NCBI GenBank assembly: GCA_002319925.1
Contig: DCFP01000019.1
Location: forward strand, 1,119 to 11,735
From: Holophagaceae bacterium UBA1801
GTDB lineage: Bacteria; Acidobacteriota; Holophagae; Holophagales; Holophagaceae
DNA length: 10,617 nt
Direction: 5' to 3'
The position numbers were made by a program, and so were the translations under genes. This document shows, piece after piece, positions 1-5,959 of the stretch. The notes beneath the pieces are model-generated. The model made no database searches. It saw only the letters and a program-made list of their open reading frames with translations, and had not been told where the DNA came from. Numbering within the stretch: the stretch's first letter is position 1; every line of letters starts with the position of its first letter.

Positions 1-43
1 GGGCCGCATCCTCAACTGACCACTGACCACCGATCCCTGACGA
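1..43. other. Short non-coding tail downstream of scpB
   Basis: These 43 bases lie 3' of the scpB stop codon (44-46, minus strand). I see no gene start and no hairpin followed by a T-run. The heptamer CTGACCA occurs twice in tandem at 16-29. The stretch is too short to tell whether another gene of the same operon follows. Confidence 0.4.
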
Positions 44-676
44 CTATTCTTCAAGCCCCGCAAACAACCCATCCTGCGGCAACGGCGGTTCCAGTTGAGC
101 CAGCGCCTGGGCTTCCAGGTTGCCCTCGCCGAAGTCTGCCAGCCTGGGCAGGTCGTTGAGGCTGTTGAGGCCGAAATGCAGGAGGAATTTCTGGGTGGTG
201 GCGTAGGTCATGGGCCGCCCCACGACCGGCTTCCGGCCTGCGGGAGCGATGAGTTCCCGCTCTAGCAGGCTCTTCACCTGGTTCGCGCTGGAAGTGACGC
301 CCCGCAATTCGTTGATCTCGGGCACGGTCACGGGCTGGCGGTAGGCGATGATGGAAAGGGTCTCGATCTGGGCAGGGGTAAGGCGTCCGCTGCGGATCCG
401 GATCACGAGCTTGGAAACCAAGGAAGAATAATGATGGGCCGTTGCCATGCGCCAGCCGCCGGCCACCTCGATGAGGCGCAATCCCCGCGGAGGCTGGAGC
501 CGGTCCTGGAGCTTTTCGATGGCCTGCCGGAGAGGACCTTCGTGGATGCCCGTCAATTCCTGGAGCTTGGCCATATCAAGGACCTCGCCCGTGGCAGCGA
601 ACAGGGCTTCCAGGGCCCCCGGCAGGTCGCCGCCTTCTTCCCACAGAGGCTCGTCGTGAAAGATTTCCTCGATCAC
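44..676 (-). CDS. scpB: Segregation and condensation protein B (ScpB)
   Basis: This is ScpB, the winged-helix dimer that works with ScpA (kleisin) and SMC in the bacterial condensin for chromosome compaction and segregation in the cytoplasm. The 210-aa length fits the family. Family signatures visible are a first winged helix at about residues 18-85 (EALFAATGEVL; RGLRLIEVAGGWRMAT), the block LSIIAYRQPVT (107-117) followed by RGV (126-128), and GRPMTYATTQKFLLHFGL (153-170) followed by the DLP motif. The start is GTG at 676, overlapping the psd stop as GTGA, with a GGGAG ribosome-binding site at 684-688 spaced 7 nt. The acidic and Pro/Leu-rich C-terminal tail (about 180-210) is variable in the family. 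ScpA normally sits next to scpB, but here the upstream neighbour is psd, so scpA must be elsewhere or further downstream. Family assignment is secure. Confidence 0.95.
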   Translation of the reverse strand: MIEEIFHDEPLWEEGGDLPGALEALFAATGEVLDMAKLQELTGIHEGPLRQAIEKLQDRLQPPRGLRLIEVAGGWRMATAHHYSSLVSKLVIRIRSGRLTPAQIETLSIIAYRQPVTVPEINELRGVTSSANQVKSLLERELIAPAGRKPVVGRPMTYATTQKFLLHFGLNSLNDLPRLADFGEGNLEAQALAQLEPPLPQDGLFAGLEE

Positions 677-1593
677 GAAAAAGCTCCCAGTCGCTGGCCG
701 ACCTTCACCTTGCCCTCGGTCCGGATGGCTTCCCAGTCCTTTGCCCTGGGTCCGCCCACCAGCAGCACGACCGTGGAGCCGAACTGGAAGGTGCCAAGAT
801 CTTCGCCTGGATGGCAGGGAAGTTGGTTCACCTCAAAGCCACCATCCCTCGGCAGTTTCCGATTCTCCAACCAGTGTTCATCGAGGATCACGCCCCCGAC
901 ATGGGTGGCACCCACCAGGACGACGGCCACCTCGAGGCCTTCATCGGATCCTGAGCCCCCGGCCGTCCACGTGGCGCGGCGGTTCCGTTCGTAGAGACGC
1001 GGTACGTGGTTGGTGCTGGCATCGTTCACGGGCCAAAGTTCCCCCTCCACCCGGCTCACGGCCATCACGCGGCCTTCCAGGGGCACGTGGATCCGGTGGT
1101 AATCCTGGGGCGAAAGATAGAGCGTCAGGTAGTGCCCGCCCTCGAACCGTCCGGCCTTCGGATCGTGCTTGAGCAGCTCCGAAATCTTATACGGCAGCCC
1201 TTTGGCCTGGATGGCCTGCCCTTTTTCGATGGTGCCGCTGGCGATGACCCTAGCATCCACGGGACTGTTGATGGATCCGGGAACCGGCGCTTCCTGCGGA
1301 CGCAGGCCCGGCTTGAGTCGGCGGGTGAAAAAGGACTGAAAATCAGCGTAGCTGGCGAGGGGCAGCTCGGCCTCCGCGAGGTTGATGTCGTAGTGGTGGG
1401 CAAAGGAACCCAGGATCGGTCCCCGGAAGGAAGCTGGAAGAGGCCACTGCGCCATCCATCCAAGGCAGGACGACCCCAGCTTTTTGGGGTAGAAACGCAG
1501 CAATTGCAGGGACAGAGGCCAACCGCTCATGGTCCCCCACGTTAGCACGAGCCCGAGGACCCCGGCTCCGGCCAGCCACTTCCCAAGCTTCAT
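673..1593 (-). CDS. psd: Phosphatidylserine decarboxylase proenzyme
   Basis: This pyruvoyl-dependent enzyme converts phosphatidylserine to phosphatidylethanolamine plus CO2 at the inner membrane. The proenzyme cuts itself before a serine, which becomes the pyruvoyl group at the start of the small alpha chain. The cleavage site is visible as FGST (271-274, Ser273), with Phe where many homologues have Leu. The charge-relay residues fit Asp113 (in SPVDARV) and His169 (in YHRIHVPLEG). FFTRRLKPGLRP (88-99) is another family block. The N-terminus has one hydrophobic segment (about 7-30), a possible membrane anchor. A GGSGSDEG-containing loop (about 212-219) looks like a small insertion. At 306 aa it matches the long bacterial form. 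It starts 3 nt after the hypA stop and overlaps scpB by 4 nt, so it is probably co-transcribed with both. Confidence 0.96.
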   Translation of the reverse strand: MKLGKWLAGAGVLGLVLTWGTMSGWPLSLQLLRFYPKKLGSSCLGWMAQWPLPASFRGPILGSFAHHYDINLAEAELPLASYADFQSFFTRRLKPGLRPQEAPVPGSINSPVDARVIASGTIEKGQAIQAKGLPYKISELLKHDPKAGRFEGGHYLTLYLSPQDYHRIHVPLEGRVMAVSRVEGELWPVNDASTNHVPRLYERNRRATWTAGGSGSDEGLEVAVVLVGATHVGGVILDEHWLENRKLPRDGGFEVNQLPCHPGEDLGTFQFGSTVVLLVGGPRAKDWEAIRTEGKVKVGQRLGAFS

Positions 1594-1596
1594 GGG

Positions 1597-1938
1597 CTAC
1601 TCGACCTCGAGGCCCTTCACCCGCATCTCCATGCCCTGGACGATCTTGCCAGGCATGCCCATGCACTCAGGGCACGGCTCCACGCGGCTGGTGATCTCGA
1701 CTTCCTTGCCGCAGCGATTGCACCAGGCCCGCCCCGGAATCTCCTCGATCTCGAGCTTGGCCCCGGCAGCGGGAGTGTCCTCCATGACCACATCGAAGCA
1801 GAACCGCATGGCCTCGGCCTGAACACCGGACAGCTGGCCAATCTCCAGCACCACGCGCTTGACCCGCGTGAACTTGTGCTGCTTGGCGGCCTGGACGACG
1901 ATCTCGCGGACCTCTCCCATCAATGTCATTTCATGCAT
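1597..1938 (-). CDS. hypA: [NiFe]-hydrogenase nickel-insertion protein HypA
   Basis: HypA is the cytoplasmic nickel chaperone that, usually with the GTPase HypB, delivers Ni to the hydrogenase large-subunit precursor after HypCDEF has installed the Fe(CN)2CO group. The N-terminus MHEM carries the Ni-binding His2. The structural zinc site is two CxxC pairs: Cys73/Cys76 (CNRC) and Cys89/Cys92 (CPEC). The length of 113 aa is typical. The start ATG at 1938 is fixed by the invariant MHE N-terminus and lies 3 nt after the hypC stop. Its client is most likely the hydrogenase encoded divergently from 2592. No hypB is in the window. Confidence 0.97.
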   Translation of the reverse strand: MHEMTLMGEVREIVVQAAKQHKFTRVKRVVLEIGQLSGVQAEAMRFCFDVVMEDTPAAGAKLEIEEIPGRAWCNRCGKEVEITSRVEPCPECMGMPGKIVQGMEMRVKGLEVE

Positions 1939-1941
1939 GGA

Positions 1942-2190
1942 TCAGGCCCACCCCTCGCCCGTGAGCCCTTCCTGCTCCAGTTCGTTCAGGGCTTCGAACA
2001 CCTTGTTCGCGGCTTCCTCATCAATCACTTCCAGGGCCATGCCGGCATGGATCATGACGTACTCGCCCACGTGGGCGTTGGGAACGAAGGCCAGGCTCAC
2101 TTCCTTGACCACCTGGCCAAAGGAGACCCGCCCGGTCCTGAGATTGTCCTCGCGGATCTCGACGATTTTTCCGGGCACGGCCAGACACAC
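1942..2190 (-). CDS. hypC: Hydrogenase maturation chaperone HypC
   Basis: HypC (HypC/HybG/HupF family) binds HypD while the Fe(CN)2CO moiety is assembled, then escorts the immature large subunit. The N-terminus MCLAVPGKIVEI is diagnostic: Cys2, essential after Met removal, is present. At 82 aa it has the family's usual size, with an OB-fold-like core and an acidic helical tail. The start codon is GTG at 2190, because only this start places Cys at position 2. It is first in the leftward hypC-hypA-psd-scpB cluster and diverges from the hydrogenase structural operon across a 401-bp gap. Confidence 0.97.
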   Translation of the reverse strand: MCLAVPGKIVEIREDNLRTGRVSFGQVVKEVSLAFVPNAHVGEYVMIHAGMALEVIDEEAANKVFEALNELEQEGLTGEGWA

Positions 2191-2195
2191 AGCCC

Positions 2196-2202
2196 ACCTC
2201 CT
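2196..2202 (-). promoter_or_regulatory. Strong ribosome-binding site of hypC (decides the GTG start)
   Basis: On the minus strand the sequence reads AGGAGGT, a near-perfect Shine-Dalgarno, 5 nt before the GTG at 2188-2190. Together with Cys2 of HypC it supports the non-ATG start. Confidence 0.8.
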
Positions 2203-2261
2203 CGTGGCTCCTCCAGGGTAGCCCAGGCCATTGGATGCCCGGGGGATCTTCTTTGAACGCC

Positions 2262-2283
2262 GGTTTTCACTCGATTTTCACGC
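2262..2283. repeat. 11-bp tandem direct repeat with TTTTCAC core
   Basis: Two adjacent 11-bp units, GGTTTTCACTC (2262-2272) and GATTTTCACGC (2273-2283), agree at 9 of 11 positions and share TTTTCAC. One helical turn between copies fits tandem binding of a regulator, which is inference. The second unit runs into the small inverted repeat CTGG-ACG-CCAG (2283-2293). Confidence 0.5.
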
Positions 2284-2291
2284 TGGACGCC

Positions 2292-2333
2292 AGTTGTGCG
2301 GAAGATCAAAGGAGTTGTGCAATAAATCAAAGC
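2292..2333. repeat. 21-bp tandem direct repeat, AGTTGTGC-N5-ATCAAAG
   Basis: Two adjacent 21-bp units (2292-2312 and 2313-2333) each contain AGTTGTGC, then five variable bases, then ATCAAAG. The blocks are at 2292-2299 and 2305-2311 in the first copy and 2313-2320 and 2326-2332 in the second. Both conserved blocks recur at exactly 21 bp, about two helical turns, while the spacer diverges. That pattern is typical of a regulator binding twice on one DNA face. Which protein binds is unknown. Confidence 0.65.
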
Positions 2334-2370
2334 AACATCTATCTCCTGATTTCATTGGTCAAAGCTTGGA

Positions 2371-2376
2371 TATAAC
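2371..2376 (+). promoter_or_regulatory. Candidate -10 element for the hydrogenase operon
   Basis: TATAAC matches the sigma-70 -10 consensus at 5 of 6 bases, with an upstream TG one base off the extended -10 position. No good -35 lies at the right distance, so an activator would be needed. The upstream repeats could provide its binding site. It would imply a leader of about 210 nt before the ATG at 2592. This is a weak, position-based guess. Confidence 0.25.
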
Positions 2377-2580
2377 CGTTCGTGAAGGAAATTATCCGGG
2401 CTCATCGTTTTTGCCAAATCGTTACGCCCCTCATGATCTGTGCTACTTTGAATGCCGCTCAACTCGAGTCCTGGAAGCGCCAATTCACCGGTCTTTCAAG
2501 ATGGGTAGGTCTGGCAGCCACCCCAACGGGGTCTCTGTTCCTGAATGACTTCGTCCTAATGTCAACCGTCAACAGCACCT

Positions 2581-2585
2581 GAGGT
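2581..2585 (+). promoter_or_regulatory. Ribosome-binding site of the first hydrogenase gene
   Basis: GAGGT lies 6 nt before the ATG at 2592 and supports that start. The same TGAGGT-like pattern recurs before the second gene (4083-4088), where it overlaps the preceding stop codon. Confidence 0.7.
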
Positions 2586-2591
2586 AGCCGT

Positions 2592-4085
2592 ATGGACTAT
2601 CTGTCACACGTGATGTGGATCATCGCGATCCCCCTGCTGGGATCCCTTCTGATTCCGGTTCTGGGATGGATCGGTGGGAAGAAGTACACGGGCTGGTTGG
2701 CCGTGGCACTGATCGCCACCGCCCATATCCTGACCTGGGGCCTTATCCATCAAGGACTTACAGGTGAGCCTGTATCCGACCCCACCTTCATCACTTTCAT
2801 GGACTCGTGGAAGGGCTGCGCCATCCACTTCGGCCTGAACATCGACGCCCTGGCTGTGTTCATGTCCTTCACGGCCTCCCTCATCGCCACGCTCATCGCC
2901 ATCTACTCCCTGAGCTACATCGAGCATGAGGAGCACGAGCCGGAGTACTACTTCATCGTGACCCTCTTCGTGGGCGCCATGATGGGCCTGGTGTTCTCCA
3001 CCAGCCTCATCTTCATCTATCTCTTCTGGGAAATTTCGGCCCTGGCCTGCTGGCGCCTGATCGGCTACTTCCGCGAACCCGAATACATCTGGAAGGCGGA
3101 CAAGGCTTTCTTGTTGACCTTCGCGGGCGCCGTCCTCATGCTGCTGGGCTTCGGCCTCGTGTTCGCCCAGTACGGGAGCTTCGATCTCGTCGGCCCCGAC
3201 AGTCTGGCGGGCAAGCCCATCGGCGCCGTCGCCCTGGCCCTCATCATGGCCGGCATCTTCAGCAAGAGCGCCACGGTGCCTCTTCACACCTGGCTGCCGG
3301 ACGCGGGTGTGGCCCCTTCGACCATCACTTCCCTGCTCCACGCCGCCATCCTCGTGAAGATCGGCCTCTACGGCTTCGCTCGTATGTTCCTGAACGGCAT
3401 GGTGATCCCGCAGAGCTACTGGGTCTGGATCCTGGGCTTCGCCATGGCCAGCGCCTTCATCTCCGCCTGCGCGGCCTTGATGGAGACCAACATCAAGCGC
3501 CTGCTGGCCTACTCCACGGTCAGCCAGATCGGCTACACCTTCCTGGGTCTGGCCGCCGTTTCCAAGTGGGGATATATCGGCGCCATCCTCTACATCATGG
3601 CCCACGGTCTGGCCAAGGGCGGCCTGTTCCTCTGCGCCGGCATCATTGAGCACGGAACCCACACCAAGGACATGACCAAGATGGGCGGTCTCATCAAGAA
3701 GATGCCCATCACCGCCATCGTCTATGTCACTTGCGCCCTGAGCATCGCTGGTCTGCCTCCGCTGGCCGGGTTCTTCGCCAAGGATTTCGTCATCACGGGC
3801 CTCTTCGAAGGTCACCATCCGCTGGTCGGAACCATGGCGATCCTGACGGCCATCCTCACGTTGCTCTACATGCTCAAGAGCTTCCACGTCATCTTCCTGG
3901 GCCAGTCCCGCGGAGAAGCCCATCACGAGGGTTCTCCGGTCATGGTGGGCGTGGTGGTCGTTTTGGCGGTGCTCACGCTGGCTGCGGGTCTTGGCCTCCA
4001 GTTCCCCTGGAACCTGGCTCACAAGGCCAACGAACAGCGGGAAGCGCTCGTGCCCAAGACCATCCAGATCAGCACACAGCCCTGA
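2592..4085 (+). CDS. NuoL/NuoM/Mrp-type antiporter-like membrane subunit 1 of energy-converting hydrogenase
   Basis: This is a polytopic inner-membrane subunit of the proton-conducting-membrane-transporter family (NuoL/M/N, MrpA/D, EchA, HyfB/D/F), 497 aa with about 14 hydrophobic segments. It is predicted to carry one ion-pumping channel driven by the hydrogenase reaction. All expected channel residues are present: Glu147 (FWEISA, TM5), Lys225 (FSKSATVPLHTWLPDA, TM7), Lys256 (LLHAAILVKIG, TM8), Lys342 (HGLAKGGLF, TM11) and Lys397 (GFFAKDF, TM12). It resembles NuoL/NuoM more than NuoN but lacks NuoL's long C-terminal lateral helix. It is first in the operon, with a clear ribosome-binding site, and the second gene follows after 9 nt. 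Whether it moves H+ or Na+ cannot be read from the sequence. Confidence 0.93.
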   Translation: MDYLSHVMWIIAIPLLGSLLIPVLGWIGGKKYTGWLAVALIATAHILTWGLIHQGLTGEPVSDPTFITFMDSWKGCAIHFGLNIDALAVFMSFTASLIATLIAIYSLSYIEHEEHEPEYYFIVTLFVGAMMGLVFSTSLIFIYLFWEISALACWRLIGYFREPEYIWKADKAFLLTFAGAVLMLLGFGLVFAQYGSFDLVGPDSLAGKPIGAVALALIMAGIFSKSATVPLHTWLPDAGVAPSTITSLLHAAILVKIGLYGFARMFLNGMVIPQSYWVWILGFAMASAFISACAALMETNIKRLLAYSTVSQIGYTFLGLAAVSKWGYIGAILYIMAHGLAKGGLFLCAGIIEHGTHTKDMTKMGGLIKKMPITAIVYVTCALSIAGLPPLAGFFAKDFVITGLFEGHHPLVGTMAILTAILTLLYMLKSFHVIFLGQSRGEAHHEGSPVMVGVVVVLAVLTLAAGLGLQFPWNLAHKANEQREALVPKTIQISTQP

Positions 4086-4094
4086 GGTCCGATC

Positions 4095-5930
4095 ATGAAC
4101 GATACCCTGCTCCTCGCGCTGCCCTTCGCCATCCCCGTTCTTGCGGGTGCGATCGTGCTCCCCTTCCTGCGGAAGAACGCCCAAGCCCTGGCCTGGGTCG
4201 GCCTTCTGACGGTCGTGGCCACCGTGATCGCCACTTTCCTGGGTCCCATCAAGCTTGAGACTCCCGAAGCCACGACCAGCTGGCTTGGTCTCTTCAACAT
4301 CTCCTTGGCCCTCTGGGACAAGCAGATGTTCTTCCTCGGCTTCATCTTCCTGTTCCAGATCCTGAACAGCATCTACCTGCTTCGCCACATCACGCGCATT
4401 CCCAGGCCCTACCTGTTCATGGTGTTCAGCCTCGTGGCCTTTGGTGGTGCCTGCGGCGTCATCCTCGCCCAAAACCTCCTGGTCATGCTCATCGGATGGC
4501 AGATGTTCCTCATCGCCCTCTATGCGCTGGTTCTTTCAGGTGGCGATGGCACCGAGCCTGTGGCCATGAAGACCCTGATCCTCGGCGGCGCCAGCGACTT
4601 CCTCATGATCCTGGGCATGTTGATCTATGAACACGTCGCCTCCGGTGAACTCGACATCAGCGCCCATTCCCATATCGCCACGGGTTCCTCATTCGCGGCT
4701 TTCACTGCGTTCGTGCTGATGTTCCTGGGCGCCGGGGCCAAGGCGGGCATGTGGCCCTTCCAGACCTGGATTCCGGAAGCTGCCGAGGCGATGCCCACAC
4801 CTGGCTTTGCTTCGCTGCCTGCGTCGTTGTCAAAGATCCTGGGCGTCTATTTCCTCTTCCGCATCTGCAATGACCTCTTCGCCCTGAGCACCGCCGCCAA
4901 GATGGTGATGTTCGTTTTCGCCATCATCACGATTTTCGCCGCGATCATCCCGGCCCTGGTGGAACGGAACTTCAAGCGGGTACTGGCCTTCATCACGATT
5001 TCTTCCACGGGCTTCATGGTGGCCGGCCTGGCCACTTCCACCGTGGTGGGCATGATCGGGGCCCTGATGTTCTTGCTGACTCACGCCACCTACATGGCCG
5101 CCATGTTCTATTCCGCCGGAAACCTGGAACAGGCTGCCAACGGCTCCACGCTGGAAGCCATCGAAGGCCGCAAGGACATCCTGCCCTACACCGTCCTGGG
5201 CTTCCTGCTGGCCCTTACCGCTGCGGTGGCTCTGCTCCCGACCGGCGGATTCCTCGCGCGGCAGTCCCTCTTTGATGGGCTGTTCGAGAGCCACAACTAC
5301 TTCGTGTTCTTCTTTGTGTGGGTTGGGGCCATCTTCAACGTGGCCGTGGTCCTGAAGCTGGCCGCCGTCATCCTCGCGGGCTGGAAGTCGAAGAACAAGG
5401 CCGACCTAGGCTGGACCTACGTCCTACCGGTGATCGTCCTGGGAATCGCCGCGCTCATGGGTGGTTTCATCCTGGACATGAACCGCGACGTGCTGCACCG
5501 GCTCCTGGGCGCCAATTCCGATGTCATCCGGGATGCCTGGAGTCTCAACAAGGTTTCCTTCGTGGCTTCCTTCGGTGTGTGGGTATTCGGCGCTGCGCTC
5601 TTCTTCGCGCTGCGGAACCCCAAGGGACCCGAGTGGAGCACCTTCCACTTCCTGCGCGAATCCAAGGTTCTGGGCCGCGGTTATGAGCTGGCCGAGGAAA
5701 AGACCTTCGACGCCTATGAAGTGGGCCTGAAGGTCATCCACTGGATCGCCAACCAGGTCTTCTGGCACTTCGAGCGCCTCATGGACCGCGTGGCGGACTG
5801 GTGCATCCGCGCGGGTCGCAACATCTCCCGCCCGGCCCTCAGCTCTGTGCACACGGGCGTCTACAGCAACTATCTCGCGTGGGTGATCACGGGGCTCGCC
5901 CTGGTCTCCGCCCTCGTCCTTCTCCGTTAG
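4095..5930 (+). CDS. NuoL-like antiporter subunit 2 with C-terminal lateral-helix extension and altered channel residues
   Basis: At 611 aa this is a NuoL-sized membrane subunit. The antiporter core (about 1-430) is followed by membrane segments near 440-460 and 487-507, then a long, mostly polar helical stretch (about 515-592), then a last membrane helix (about 593-610). This matches the C-terminal layout of NuoL, whose lateral helix clamps neighbouring subunits. Channel residues are partly lost. The TM5 position is Gln136 (GWQMF) where the family has Glu, the TM11 position is Met334 (THATYMAAMF) where it has Lys, and the TM12 position is Arg389 (GGFLARQSL) where it has Lys. Lys216 (GAKAGMWPFQTW) and Lys247 (LSKILG) remain. 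Both sister subunits keep all these residues. It may pump poorly or be mainly structural, which is inference. A GAGGT site at 4084-4088 supports the start. Confidence 0.92.
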   Translation: MNDTLLLALPFAIPVLAGAIVLPFLRKNAQALAWVGLLTVVATVIATFLGPIKLETPEATTSWLGLFNISLALWDKQMFFLGFIFLFQILNSIYLLRHITRIPRPYLFMVFSLVAFGGACGVILAQNLLVMLIGWQMFLIALYALVLSGGDGTEPVAMKTLILGGASDFLMILGMLIYEHVASGELDISAHSHIATGSSFAAFTAFVLMFLGAGAKAGMWPFQTWIPEAAEAMPTPGFASLPASLSKILGVYFLFRICNDLFALSTAAKMVMFVFAIITIFAAIIPALVERNFKRVLAFITISSTGFMVAGLATSTVVGMIGALMFLLTHATYMAAMFYSAGNLEQAANGSTLEAIEGRKDILPYTVLGFLLALTAAVALLPTGGFLARQSLFDGLFESHNYFVFFFVWVGAIFNVAVVLKLAAVILAGWKSKNKADLGWTYVLPVIVLGIAALMGGFILDMNRDVLHRLLGANSDVIRDAWSLNKVSFVASFGVWVFGAALFFALRNPKGPEWSTFHFLRESKVLGRGYELAEEKTFDAYEVGLKVIHWIANQVFWHFERLMDRVADWCIRAGRNISRPALSSVHTGVYSNYLAWVITGLALVSALVLLR

Positions 5931-5959
5931 CGCGGAATCGATGTCTGTTGGGGTGATCG

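Larger units (their letters stand above)
2191..2591. promoter_or_regulatory. Divergent intergenic control region between hypC and the hydrogenase operon
   Basis: This 401-bp non-coding stretch separates the leftward hyp cluster from the rightward hydrogenase operon and must hold the start signals of both. It is richer in A+T than the flanking genes, most clearly from about 2260 to 2420. It holds an 11-bp tandem repeat, a 21-bp tandem repeat, five TCAAAG hexamers on the two strands, a small hairpin ACCCC-AAC-GGGGT (2520-2532), and a tandem GTCAAC pair (2561-2566, 2568-2573) just before the ribosome-binding site. Small open frames in it (for example 2382-2582) show no family resemblance and I do not call them genes. 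Confidence 0.7.

Noticed and set aside
16..29. CTGACCA tandem pair as part of a larger repeat array
   Set aside because: There are only two 7-bp copies at the window edge. Nothing else in the window repeats them.
2283..2300. Possible sigma-54 (-24/-12) promoter, since hydrogenase operons are sometimes sigma-54 dependent
   Set aside because: The best GG...GC pair is 11 bp apart where 10 is needed, and the flanking consensus is poor. No valid site was found on either strand of the gap.
2334..2362. Minus-strand sigma-70 promoter for hypC: TTGACC (2362-2357), 17-bp spacer, GATGTT (2339-2334)
   Set aside because: The -35 is good (5 of 6) but the -10 matches only 3 of 6. The hypC promoter is probably nearby but cannot be placed from this.
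2520..2532. Hairpin ACCCC-AAC-GGGGT as a terminator or riboswitch element
   Set aside because: The stem is only 5 bp and no T-run follows. It lies ahead of a gene on the same strand, so it is noted only as a leader hairpin.
2382..2582. Possible small gene (66 aa, GTG start) in the intergenic region
   Set aside because: It has no convincing ribosome-binding site and no recognisable motif, and lies in the expected leader of the hydrogenase operon. A larger overlapping frame (2231-2548) is equally unsupported.
2604..4472. 622-aa open frame on the minus strand
   Set aside because: It runs antisense through two clear antiporter genes. Its composition (very rich in Gly, Asp, Glu, His, Gln) is the mirror of hydrophobic codons on the other strand, and no family motif is visible.
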